Assembly (NCBI RefSeq): GCF_016881405.1
Contig: NZ_WOFE01000012.1
Location: 1-49,330 of the forward strand
DNA from: Deefgea chitinilytica
Lineage (GTDB): Bacteria > Pseudomonadota > Gammaproteobacteria > Burkholderiales > Chitinibacteraceae
DNA length: 49,330 nt
Direction: 5' to 3'
The position numbers were made by a program, and so were the translations under genes. The notes below the pieces were generated by a model, which did no database searches, had not been told where the DNA came from, and was given only the letters and a program-made list of their open reading frames with translations. Positions 9,118 to 17,545 of this stretch are shown here, one piece after another (within the stretch, counting starts at the first letter, position 1; the number at the start of each line of letters is the position of its first letter).

Positions 9118-9702
9118 TCAAACCGGACGATAGTAAGCAAGCTCGGTCGCGATCGCGTCTAAGCGCAAATCCCATGGTTCAGATGGTAGTGCTCCAACAC
9201 GCTGAGATTCAAAAGCCAAACCGATCAAACATGGTTTTTTCCAAGATTGGCGGTTGCGACGAAATGTAAATGTCGTATCGTAAAAACCACCACCTTGCCC
9301 CAAACGAGCCAACGATTGATCAAAACCCAGTAATGGCACAAATACGACATCAAGATTACGTGCCTGGCAATGTTCGGTATGAAATGGAATGGGTATGTTG
9401 TATGCCCCAATTTGCCAAACTGAATCTTGATTCAAACGCACAAAACTCATTTTTCGCCCCACCGCAGGCACTACAGGCAAATAAACCAGGCAACCTCGAC
9501 GCAGGGCCAAAAAAATTAATGGCCATGCCGAAAATTCACTGCCAACAGCGACGTACAAGGCAATTTTTTTTCCACGACGAAGTTTTTGCAATATTTGTGG
9601 GCAATGCGTCACGGCCCAAGCTGCTGATTGCCGATCAGCAATTGAAATCGCCGCACGAATTTGGCGTAACTGGCGACGTAATTGAGATTTTTGCGTAATC
9701 AC
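9118..9702 (-). CDS. fau: 5-formyltetrahydrofolate cyclo-ligase
   Basis: ATP-dependent conversion of 5-formyl-THF to 5,10-methenyl-THF in cytoplasmic one-carbon metabolism. The family core is visible: the basic N-terminus QLRRQLRQIRAAI, a mid-protein PLLGFD segment, and the signature GQGGGFYD at about 135-142. The frame stays open to an ATG at 9753, but that ATG lies inside the 6S RNA terminal region, so the GTG at 9702 is preferred; it gives 194 residues, the usual length. It sits directly downstream of the 6S RNA gene, the conserved ssrS-fau (ygfA) order of proteobacteria. Confidence 0.9.
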   Translation of the reverse strand: MITQKSQLRRQLRQIRAAISIADRQSAAWAVTHCPQILQKLRRGKKIALYVAVGSEFSAWPLIFLALRRGCLVYLPVVPAVGRKMSFVRLNQDSVWQIGAYNIPIPFHTEHCQARNLDVVFVPLLGFDQSLARLGQGGGFYDTTFTFRRNRQSWKKPCLIGLAFESQRVGALPSEPWDLRLDAIATELAYYRPV

Positions 9703-9713
9703 AGAGAATGAGG

Positions 9714-9893
9714 GCTTCCCACAGTGCCGTTTCGATTCGCATCTTGAACCCATGGTTCAAGTTGTTGCCGGTCAGATGCCATCAGGTGCATTCAACGAGG
9801 AATGCTCACAACAGGCGTCCAGATGACTGGCAAACGTGCTATACAGCTTATCGGTTCAAAGATTTAGAACCGTCGCGAACACCGCAGGAAAGC
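9714..9893 (-). ncRNA. ssrS: 6S RNA
   Basis: A regulatory RNA that binds sigma70 RNA polymerase. The 180-nt span is closed by pairing of its 5' GCTTTCC with its 3' GGGAAGC, continuing as a wobble-rich stem. Near the 3' side is the recognisable hairpin CTTGAACC-ATG-GGTTCAAG, closely matching the one in E. coli 6S RNA, and a large internal single-stranded region is expected in the middle. It begins 17 nt after the zapA stop codon and ends just before fau; this synteny is strongly conserved. Ends are estimated from base pairing. Any promoter must lie within zapA, or the RNA is processed from a zapA transcript. Confidence 0.92.
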
Positions 9894-9909
9894 TAATGGT
9901 CTCGACGCT

Positions 9910-10221
9910 TTAGAACAATTCTGTTTGTTCTTGCAAAACCGCATCGATTGTTGAATTCATATGGTCAATTTTACGCTGAATACGGCCAATGTCAAAGCCA
10001 CCTTCAACTTTGGTACTCAAAAATTCATGCGTCATATTGAGTGCAGTCATAATCGCAATCTTTTCAATACCAATCACTTTGCCTGCCGCGCGAATTTCGT
10101 GCATACGCGTATCAAGCAGTTGTACTGCCTGCAGCAAAGTAGCTTCTTCATCCGTGGGGCAAGCGACACGAAATTCACGCCCCATGATAGAAATATCGAG
10201 TTGCTTAATTGATTCGCTCAT
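9910..10221 (-). CDS. zapA: Cell division protein ZapA
   Basis: A cytoplasmic FtsZ-ring protein that cross-links FtsZ filaments. The 103-residue protein has the ZapA N-terminal strand region (LDISIMGREFRVACPTDEE), the LLDTRMHEIR helix and the EKIAIMTALNMTHE helix, followed by a C-terminal coiled coil. Its ATG overlaps the stop of the upstream zapB-like gene by 4 nt (ATGA), and 6S RNA follows at once. Confidence 0.96.
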   Translation of the reverse strand: MSESIKQLDISIMGREFRVACPTDEEATLLQAVQLLDTRMHEIRAAGKVIGIEKIAIMTALNMTHEFLSTKVEGGFDIGRIQRKIDHMNSTIDAVLQEQTELF

Positions 10222-10418
10222 AACACATCCTCAGGAAGCTTCGCCAAAATTGCGCTTACTTTCTCTTTGGTGCCTGCAAGTTTATTGGTCAGCTGCAGCT
10301 GTTCTTGCTGTGCAAGCAACAGCTCTTGGCGTAAAACGCGATTTTCTGCGCGCAATTGTCGACAAAGCGCAGCAAGCTGCGTCACTTTGTCTTCTAAACC
10401 ACTGAGTTCAACTTCCAT
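10218..10418 (-). CDS. ZapB-like coiled-coil protein (TIGR02449 type)
   Basis: A 66-residue, almost entirely helical protein with heptad-like leucine spacing (LEDKVTQLAALCRQLRAEN then LRQELLLAQQEQ), ending in EKVSAILAKLPEDVL. This matches the short family found upstream of zapA in many beta- and gammaproteobacteria. A role in Z-ring organisation is inferred from that position and the coiled coil. It overlaps zapA by 4 nt. Confidence 0.88.
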   Translation of the reverse strand: MEVELSGLEDKVTQLAALCRQLRAENRVLRQELLLAQQEQLQLTNKLAGTKEKVSAILAKLPEDVL

Positions 10419-10573
10419 ATATAAGCGTCCTCAAAGCATCAAGGCTAAATTACATCATTCCAAACCAAGCTAATTATTGCGCAAAGCCACTAAAAAATCA
10501 CACCATTGATTAGAAATCGATGTATATGGCGACAAGCTATAATTTTACTTAGTTACCAGCCAATACTACTAAA

Positions 10574-11479
10574 TTATTCATCGACATTTTCAACGATTTC
10601 ATCGACTACATCAACGCCATAACTCAAATCAACGCCAATAAAGTCATCTGGCACTTCCAAAGTCATACGGCCAATCGCCTTGCTACGGTAATCGGTGATA
10701 ATCAAATCAGCAGTTTTTTGTTCATCAATCACACCACCGGCCATTAAGGCACCACGCTTACGTCCGATCAAGTTAAACAACTCATCGACCGTACCATCTA
10801 GATTGGAGAGCTTGTAGCGTGCCATCAGCTCTTTAGGATAGCGTTCACGCAACGCTTCGATCGCAAAATAGGCAACCACGACTTCATCATAGGCATTACG
10901 GCCAATTGAACCGCCCAAGGCAAGACGAAAACCAGATGGCTCATGCGTGACCTTAGGCCACATCAAACCCGGTGTATCGTACAAAATAACACCATCAAGT
11001 GTCTCAATCCGCTGCTGCGACTTGGTTACCCCTGGCGTATCTGCCACTTTAGCCACTTTACGTTTGGCCAAGGTATTGAGCAAAGTCGATTTACCCACGT
11101 TGGGAATCCCCAAAATCATCGCGCGGAGTGGTTTTTCAGCATCATTGCGAAACGGCGCTAATTTTTTACACAGCACCGCAATCTGTTTGATCGCCGCAGC
11201 TTTGTTATCTTCACCCATCAACAAAGCTTCAGTGCCAGATTGCTGGCGGAAATAGTTCAACCACAACTGGCTTAGCTTCGGATCTGCTAGATCAGCTTTG
11301 TTAATGATCTTCAAAGCTGGGCGCTGACGATGCAAACGTAACTTCTCAATCATCGGGTTACTACTGGACAACGGCATCCGTGCATCGACGATCTCAATCA
11401 CCATATCCACCTTGGCCATCGTCTCTGCCACTTTCTTTTGCGCCACATGCATATGACCCGGAAACCACTGAATCGCCAT
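10574..11479 (-). CDS. ylqF: Ribosome biogenesis GTPase YlqF/RbgA
   Basis: A circularly permuted GTPase acting in late 50S ribosomal subunit assembly. The start is ATG 11479 (MAIQWFPGHM), the conserved family N-terminus, with AGGGG upstream; 301 residues. The motif order is permuted: G4 as NKAD (60-63), then G1 as GIPNVGKS (124-131), then G3 as DTPG (168-171). The C-terminal helical domain includes the LxNLDGTVDELFNLIGRKRGAL segment. It is transcribed away from the DnaA-box cluster that starts just upstream. Confidence 0.96.
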   Translation of the reverse strand: MAIQWFPGHMHVAQKKVAETMAKVDMVIEIVDARMPLSSSNPMIEKLRLHRQRPALKIINKADLADPKLSQLWLNYFRQQSGTEALLMGEDNKAAAIKQIAVLCKKLAPFRNDAEKPLRAMILGIPNVGKSTLLNTLAKRKVAKVADTPGVTKSQQRIETLDGVILYDTPGLMWPKVTHEPSGFRLALGGSIGRNAYDEVVVAYFAIEALRERYPKELMARYKLSNLDGTVDELFNLIGRKRGALMAGGVIDEQKTADLIITDYRSKAIGRMTLEVPDDFIGVDLSYGVDVVDEIVENVDE

Positions 11480-11521
11480 CGAACATCCCCTAGAAAACCC
11501 GCGATTATACAGCTTATTCAC

Positions 11522-11826
11522 ACAAGCCTATATAAATCAGTCACTTAAAATGTGTGGAAAAGAATAAGAGCTGTGGATAAGTGTTACCCACAGCAAAGCT
11601 TCAAAATAGAACACAAATTACCCACAGCAGCAGCAAGACTTGTACCTCCCCATGTGGATAACTTAAGCTGTTGAAAAATATGAGCTTTTAGAGTTATCCA
11701 CAGAAATTTCAATCCTTATCTATTACTACTATCTTTTACTTATCAATATATATATAAAGAAGAAATACAAAAAGAAGTCTGCGTCATCTAAAATAATTTC
11801 ATAAAACTTACTTACCCTAAAGATCA
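11522..11826. other. DnaA-box cluster with AT-rich unwinding-type region (candidate oriC)
   Basis: This gene-free stretch holds three perfect DnaA boxes (TGTGGATAA at 11572-11580 and 11653-11661; TTATCCACA at 11694-11702) and three with one mismatch (TGTGGAAAA at 11553-11561; TTACCCACA at 11584-11592 and 11618-11626). Beyond the last box, CTA-TTA-CTA-CTA at 11720-11731 reads TAG-TAG-TAA-TAG on the minus strand, which resembles the DnaA-trio element (3'-GAT-5' units extending away from a DnaA box). An extremely AT-rich tract follows to about 11770. This is the architecture of a bacterial replication origin. Against this, dnaA, dnaN, rpmH and parAB are not nearby. A DnaA-titrating site is the alternative. 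Confidence 0.65.
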
Positions 11827-12351
11827 ATGAATAAAAAAACACTTCTTATCTCAATTATTATTTCAATAAATATACATTTATTGATTTTTCTTTTATTTTT
11901 AAATAGCGAAAATTATGGACCTAAAAATTACAAAAAAGAAAATTTCGAGTTTAAAGTTAGCTTCGAAAAAGAAAAAATTAAAGTAAATTTAAAAAATAAT
12001 GATATAAGCATAAGTAATTATAAGACGAAATATTCAATGCCTGATTATGTAAATAATTTAACCATTTCAAATGAATACATTGAAAATATAATTAATTTTG
12101 AAAAATTTAAAGATAATGAAGCAATACTATTAAACAGTGAAGAATTTGAGTTTTCAAATGAAATTGATGTAACTTTTAAAGCTAAAATTTACATCAACGA
12201 AAAAGGGATAGTTGAAGATATTGTAATTGAAAATACAAATATTGAAGATGAGAAATTAAAAGAATTAAAACTAATAATAGGGAAGTTTAAATTTAAACCT
12301 GCAATAAAAAATGGTAAGGGAATTCCTAGTACAAAAGAAATAGCATTTTAA
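11827..12351 (+). CDS. AT-rich TonB-like envelope protein
   Basis: A 174-residue protein with an N-terminal membrane anchor (about 5-25), a charged, Lys/Asn/Glu-rich middle and a C-terminal domain at about 115-174. The last part (KIYINEKGIVEDIVIEN, then FKFKPAIKNGKGIP) matches the TonB C-terminal fold, where the usual text is ID..G.V..V.V and FKPA..NGKPV. It is inferred to span from inner membrane to periplasm. There is no proline-rich spacer and no exbB/exbD nearby. Codons are extremely AT-rich, more so than the pilin genes. It is convergent with the pilin gene, with stop codons directly abutting at 12351/12352 and no terminator between. A weak AAAG precedes the ATG. Confidence 0.75.
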   Translation: MNKKTLLISIIISINIHLLIFLLFLNSENYGPKNYKKENFEFKVSFEKEKIKVNLKNNDISISNYKTKYSMPDYVNNLTISNEYIENIINFEKFKDNEAILLNSEEFEFSNEIDVTFKAKIYINEKGIVEDIVIENTNIEDEKLKELKLIIGKFKFKPAIKNGKGIPSTKEIAF

Positions 12352-12783
12352 TTACCACTTATTTTCAGAGTCATCAGAAAAATCAACAGTACCGTTATTA
12401 TTTTTATCCCAACCTTTACGACCTGTATGAGTTAGTACTAATTTACCATCACTAGATTGACTTCCTTTTGGAGTTGCAGTCAATGTGTAAGTAGAGGGCT
12501 CACAATTACTTAATGCAATATCATAATATTTTGTAGTTCCATCAATTGGCGCTTCTGTAATTATACTAGTTGAACACACACCTGACTCACCATATTTATT
12601 TTCCGTAGTATAAATTCGTTCTAAAATATTTGCATTTTGTAATAACACTGTTTGAGCATCAGTTCTTCTTGTCTTTTTAATATAAATTGAATAATTTGGA
12701 ATTGCAATTGAAGCAAGTATACCAATTACAGCAACTGTAATCATTAATTCAATTAAAGTAAAACCTTTAATATTTTTTAACAT
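12352..12783 (-). CDS. pilE: Type IV (minor) pilin, PilE-like
   Basis: A prepilin with a short leader ending in KG before the conserved [24 protein letters not shown] helix; Glu5 of the mature form is present. The 143-residue protein has the PilE/ComP-like pattern of a hydrophobic N-helix, a Cys pair (in GVCSTS and SNCEPS) and a C-terminal D-region [18 protein letters not shown] rich in Asp/Asn. ATG 12783 has GAGGTG just upstream, so it is preferred over GTG 12789. It is the last gene of the minor pilin cluster, as in the Pseudomonas fimU-pilVWXY1-pilE order; a hairpin separates it from pilY1. Confidence 0.88.
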   Translation of the reverse strand: MLKNIKGFTLIELMITVAVIGILASIAIPNYSIYIKKTRRTDAQTVLLQNANILERIYTTENKYGESGVCSTSIITEAPIDGTTKYYDIALSNCEPSTYTLTATPKGSQSSDGKLVLTHTGRKGWDKNNNGTVDFSDDSENKW

Positions 12784-12796
12784 AACCACCTCGAAA

Positions 12797-12820
12797 AATG
12801 GGCTTTATAAAAAGCCCATT
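12797..12820 (-). terminator. Hairpin between pilY1 and pilE
   Basis: A perfect 10-bp stem (AATGGGCTTT/AAAGCCCATT) with a 4-nt loop lies 5 bp after the pilY1 stop, followed on the minus strand by TTTTTC and then the pilE Shine-Dalgarno sequence. It may act as a partial terminator or as a stabiliser that sets pilE dosage apart from pilY1. Confidence 0.65.
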
Positions 12821-12825
12821 AATAA

Positions 12826-15800
12826 TTATTTAATAACTTCAGTCCAATTTACTGGTACAACAATACGTGAATCACAAACATTAATTTGAGTAGCCTTACC
12901 TAAAGGATCAACGTCAATTGCTTTTTCACATGGATTACTTCCTTGCTTTTTAGTATTGTTATAATCACGACCAAAACCTCTTTCATCATTTAAGCCTGAT
13001 GGAGTAGCACCTTTAACAGTTGTAGTACCGTTAGGTGTAGAGGTAGAAGAAATTAGACCTACATTTGCAATTACTACTTTAGTACCATCACTACTCTTAG
13101 TCATTGCAAAACGTTGTCGGGTTTGACCACCATCATCAAGATTTAATGCCATTAAAGTAGAACGAGAAGTAAATGAACATTGATTAGATAAATCTTGATA
13201 CGGAATTAAAGTATTAAATAAAATAGTTCCACCTGATATTCTAGGCATACCAACGCTTCTCTCTTCAGATATTGGATAATCAGCATACCATCCAAATTCA
13301 ATACTAGGATTATTGAATAAATTTTCATCAGTACAATTTGTCTGGAAAGAACCATCTGCCTTTTTTGGTAATATACATCTGAAATTTTCAATATCACTTA
13401 ATGTTAAACCTGTTTGATTTAATTTAATCAAATCGCTATTATTATAAGATTGAATTTTCTGCTGAATTAATTTTGAAGTAACTAACGTATCAAATGAAGA
13501 TATATCACCAGTTACAGCACCTGAAGTACTTAACTGTTCTTCATTATCTACAATACCGTAAAAACTCGCAGTATTCGATTGTCCAGAACAAGTAGCCCCA
13601 TATCGATCGCAATCTTCAGAAAATTTACCAGTACCAAAATAAACCATTAATCGTTTATTTACAATACTTAAATTAGATTCAACTTTTTTCTCAAAAGTAA
13701 TTGCAGGAGGGCTTACAATAGATTGAGCCCCATCTGACCTTGTTGCTTTAAATAAAGGTTTACCCGCCAATCCAATTTTCCAATCAGATGAATTTTTACT
13801 TTTTACATCAAACTTCCATAGGTTTCCTAGCATATCACCCGCATAAATAACATCCGCGGTACCATTATCATCTAAATCTGCTGCAGTTGCTGCAGATAAA
13901 CCGTTAAAACCTGTACCTGCAATTGATGGATCAATTAATATTTTTTTAGCTGTAGTTGAATCCCAACCAGATGAAGAAGGACCAGATACATCAAGTAAAA
14001 ATAATGCTGCATTGCCATTATCACTGTTAAAACCATTACCAACAATTGAATACCATTTACCATCATTCATTTTAGTAATTAATGGGCTATATGGTTGATA
14101 TCCCATATCTGGGCTGCCTTGTGCAGAATTTGTGGTATTGAAATATTCCCAACGAGTATATTTAGGTATTTCTGAAGATCCGACATCTAATGGTTTAGTA
14201 ATGTTAAGTGCAAAAACACCTTTACCACCAAATCCAGCAGTTGCAACAAGTAATGTATTCCATTCGCCTGAATTCATTTTTACATCTTGAACTGCAGCTT
14301 GGCCATTTAAATAATATTCATGATTATAAGCTTGTTCTTCTAGCTTATATAATTTGTTAAAAATAAATGATGGAATGTAGCCAAAACGTTCTTTTCCGTT
14401 ATCAGCTTGATTTGTAACAATATCATCCATAAATGCATGAAATACACCACCATTAGCACCAGCATAAACAAAATTTATACGATCTTTATAAGTCTTTGCA
14501 AAAGTAGAGTAATCTGCATCAGCATAATATGTTGGATCAGGTACAGGTCCTACAGCATACGGTTGAGCATCTAATATATCTGCAATGTAATTAGTTTCAT
14601 CACTGAAACGTTCTCGCTGTCTAAATTTACCGGATGTTGTTCCTTCATTAGAATTATCACCACGAATATATTTAGAACGTGCTTCCATTGTCGGTGTAAC
14701 CACAAAACCACCTGGATCACCACTTGGATAATTTAATGCAGCTTTCTGATTAGATGATAAAAATGCCAACCCAGCAGCACTATCAAATGCCGTACCTGTA
14801 CGAGTGTCAGGATTCCATGTCATTAGTATTCGCTGAGTAGGAGGCAGTAATTTAGATGGATCATTTGCATCCCAATAAACTGTTCCCAATTGAAGTGTTG
14901 AAGTTGACAATGATAGTGCAGATAAATTACCACTCCATTGATTTGCTTTATAAGCGGTACGATAAATTCGATAATCACTACTTGTGGAGCCACCACCGGA
15001 TGCACTACCAACTGGTGCACTAGATCTACTTGTTGCATCAATACGTGAAAAAGCTCGATCTAATTGTTCTTTTAATTTTAATGGATTTGTAACTAAAAAA
15101 TAATTATCAGGTATACCGTCTGCATCAACATCCCATTCTGCAGTATTATCTAAAACATTCTTATTCGGACTAATGTCCGCATCATCATCAACAAAACCAC
15201 CATATTTTGCGGCATACCAAAGTGGTGATTTCAAATCTGTTACTACCGCTGCTGAACTATTAGCCACAAAAACACGAGAATCAGTCAGTGCGGTTAAATT
15301 ACCACTTGGATTAACAGGAGTTCCTGAATTGACAGGATTGCCTGAGTTTAGTGTGGCTGGTTTTGCATCCATCCAGTAAGTTACATTATTTCCACCAACG
15401 TCTTTAACGACTAAATATACGCCATCATTAGTTGATCCAGATACAACATAACCCATATGTTGATCGATACCACCAGCAGCATACGTAGAATCAACCTTCA
15501 CTAGGATTTTGTTATCGCTCTGTAAACTAATGGTGTATTCAGCAATAGCATCCATATCATGGTCACCACCATATTCAACATCCTCAAAATTAATACGGAA
15601 TTTATAATATGGGCGACCACCGTTTATCGAATTATCTGTTGGAAATCCTGGAACATTTCTTATTGTATCAATGTAATAGTCAACAATTTGATTCGTTGGT
15701 CTATAATTCGCCGAGTTTCCAGTCCCACCTCCATTTGAGGGAGACTTTGCAAAAGGAGTGAAAATTACCTTTTGACCACTAACTGGTATTTCAATTTTTG

Positions 15801-17535
15801 GTAGTGGTGAAGCTAATGCAATTGAAAATGTACTTACTAATTGTTTTTCTGCAGCTGCATTAATATCATTAATACGTCCAAACTGGGCAACTGCTGCTGT
15901 TGAAAATGTACCAAATTTTCCTGGTTCATCTGGTAATCCTTTTAAATTTGAAAAAGAAGATGTGGTTTTAACTGTTGGTGCTAAATCATTATTTGTACCA
16001 TTTGAGCCAATTACTACAGATTTTGAAACAGATCCAAATTCATCTTTCCACATTTTATCTAAAATTGTGGTTTGATTGAATGAATTAGCATTAATGCTAG
16101 AATCCACAATTCCATCATCAAACGATGGATTTATATCAGATATCAAAGTTATTACAGGTTTAGCACAAACACTATTTCGTGCTACACCATTATTGGCACC
16201 ATATGGATCTGTCCAAGTCGCTACTGGTAGACCTAATGTATTTCCCTTGGCATCACTTGTATAGCTAGCGTTTGCACCGGAAAAATAGCGCATGGTTTCC
16301 CACATCATTTCACCTACCGGATTACCCCATCCGCTGCAATTTCCATTAGTTAATTGCTTTGAAAATGCATTTGCATATGAGCATTCATTATCATTCCCAT
16401 TTAGTCCGTACCATTCTCTGTTATTTGTAAAACCTTCTACTCTGAAATTATCAATTGCTTTAATTACACCCACAGTACTTTTGAACGTACCATTATTGAT
16501 ATCAACTTCATCACTAATAGTAGAGATATTTTTTCTAAGTACTCCACTTTGTGTATTGTTTGAATAGCTACCGCTCATTAAACCAAATCGCATGGAATCA
16601 GCATCACCATACTGCTGTATTAATCCAAATGGTTTATAGGACGTGCCGTATTTTTTACATTCTGATTCTAATAGTCCTGTTTTACAAACTTGTACTCTTA
16701 CATTGTAATTTGTCATATCACCAGTGGGGATATTGACACGATTATTAGATCCATCAGCATATTGTGCATCAGCCACTGGTCTTTCAATACTGAGCCACTC
16801 CCATACTCGACGCGGGCTATTTTTGATAGTTCTTAACAATGGAGGGTTGTTATAACTAGTGCTACATGCATTTGGTGTACACATTGTAGTATTGGCAAAC
16901 AAGTGTCGAGTCGAGCCTGTTGGGAGATCCATAGGGGTATAGTCCCTAATGTCATAGCCATCATTAGCTATGTTGCGATACTCTTTACCCCAGCTATGAG
17001 CATCTTGTGGGATAAATGCCCGCTCTAACTCTGTTTCTGTTGCTGTATCTTTACTTCGTTTTCCACCATAAAGCACTCTACGAATAGCATCAATACGTGA
17101 TGTAGTTAAATAATTTAGATAATCTCCGCTCCATGGTGCGGATGAATTATTCGGGCATTTTTTGTTTGTTGTTATTTCTACAGGTTCAAAACGATTATTT
17201 GTATATTGATAACATTTATAGCTATCAAAATAGCCATAATAGTCAATTTTAAAATTCCCTTTTATCGCTGGAAAACCGGCTTTATTTTGCCAACCTTGAT
17301 AGCCTACATCGTATGTGCCATCACCATCCAGATCAGATGCATCATTATAAGCTTCATAAAAAAGTCGGTGATCTTTGCCAATCACTAGCATATTAAGTGG
17401 AGGCTCATTTGACGATTGGTAGAGAGGTGTGAATGGATCTTTACCACTTTGAGTAAATTTTTGTACTGGAGCAGCATTAATAAATTGGCTTGAAAAAATA
17501 CCACTAATTATTAATGTAATTAATTTAATTTTCAT
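12826..17535 (-). CDS. pilY1: PilY1/PilC-type pilus tip adhesin and biogenesis factor
   Basis: A large secreted type IV pilus-associated protein, known in relatives as tip adhesin, retraction antagonist and priming factor for the minor pilins. The start is ATG 17535 with GGAG upstream (1569 residues); a signal peptide (MKIKLITLIISGIFSSQFINA) precedes APVQKF. The C-terminal third forms the conserved beta-propeller, with the Ca2+ loop DLDDNGTAD at about residue 1220 followed by DMLGNLWKFDV. The N-terminal part lacks the usual MIDAS text of PilY1 von Willebrand domains and instead begins NMLVIGKDHRLFYEAYND, then DLDGDGTYD. It follows pilX by 10 bp. Codons are AT-rich, like the rest of the cluster. 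Confidence 0.9.
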   Translation of the reverse strand: MKIKLITLIISGIFSSQFINAAPVQKFTQSGKDPFTPLYQSSNEPPLNMLVIGKDHRLFYEAYNDASDLDGDGTYDVGYQGWQNKAGFPAIKGNFKIDYYGYFDSYKCYQYTNNRFEPVEITTNKKCPNNSSAPWSGDYLNYLTTSRIDAIRRVLYGGKRSKDTATETELERAFIPQDAHSWGKEYRNIANDGYDIRDYTPMDLPTGSTRHLFANTTMCTPNACSTSYNNPPLLRTIKNSPRRVWEWLSIERPVADAQYADGSNNRVNIPTGDMTNYNVRVQVCKTGLLESECKKYGTSYKPFGLIQQYGDADSMRFGLMSGSYSNNTQSGVLRKNISTISDEVDINNGTFKSTVGVIKAIDNFRVEGFTNNREWYGLNGNDNECSYANAFSKQLTNGNCSGWGNPVGEMMWETMRYFSGANASYTSDAKGNTLGLPVATWTDPYGANNGVARNSVCAKPVITLISDINPSFDDGIVDSSINANSFNQTTILDKMWKDEFGSVSKSVVIGSNGTNNDLAPTVKTTSSFSNLKGLPDEPGKFGTFSTAAVAQFGRINDINAAAEKQLVSTFSIALASPLPKIEIPVSGQKVIFTPFAKSPSNGGGTGNSANYRPTNQIVDYYIDTIRNVPGFPTDNSINGGRPYYKFRINFEDVEYGGDHDMDAIAEYTISLQSDNKILVKVDSTYAAGGIDQHMGYVVSGSTNDGVYLVVKDVGGNNVTYWMDAKPATLNSGNPVNSGTPVNPSGNLTALTDSRVFVANSSAAVVTDLKSPLWYAAKYGGFVDDDADISPNKNVLDNTAEWDVDADGIPDNYFLVTNPLKLKEQLDRAFSRIDATSRSSAPVGSASGGGSTSSDYRIYRTAYKANQWSGNLSALSLSTSTLQLGTVYWDANDPSKLLPPTQRILMTWNPDTRTGTAFDSAAGLAFLSSNQKAALNYPSGDPGGFVVTPTMEARSKYIRGDNSNEGTTSGKFRQRERFSDETNYIADILDAQPYAVGPVPDPTYYADADYSTFAKTYKDRINFVYAGANGGVFHAFMDDIVTNQADNGKERFGYIPSFIFNKLYKLEEQAYNHEYYLNGQAAVQDVKMNSGEWNTLLVATAGFGGKGVFALNITKPLDVGSSEIPKYTRWEYFNTTNSAQGSPDMGYQPYSPLITKMNDGKWYSIVGNGFNSDNGNAALFLLDVSGPSSSGWDSTTAKKILIDPSIAGTGFNGLSAATAADLDDNGTADVIYAGDMLGNLWKFDVKSKNSSDWKIGLAGKPLFKATRSDGAQSIVSPPAITFEKKVESNLSIVNKRLMVYFGTGKFSEDCDRYGATCSGQSNTASFYGIVDNEEQLSTSGAVTGDISSFDTLVTSKLIQQKIQSYNNSDLIKLNQTGLTLSDIENFRCILPKKADGSFQTNCTDENLFNNPSIEFGWYADYPISEERSVGMPRISGGTILFNTLIPYQDLSNQCSFTSRSTLMALNLDDGGQTRQRFAMTKSSDGTKVVIANVGLISSTSTPNGTTTVKGATPSGLNDERGFGRDYNNTKKQGSNPCEKAIDVDPLGKATQINVCDSRIVVPVNWTEVIK

Positions 17536-17545
17536 GATGCTACTC

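Noticed and set aside
9708-9896. Plus-strand open frame across 9708-9896
   Set aside because: It is antisense to the 6S RNA and has no protein features.
11553-11702. DnaA boxes as chance matches
   Set aside because: Three perfect 9-mers and three near matches within 150 bp are far too dense for chance in this composition.
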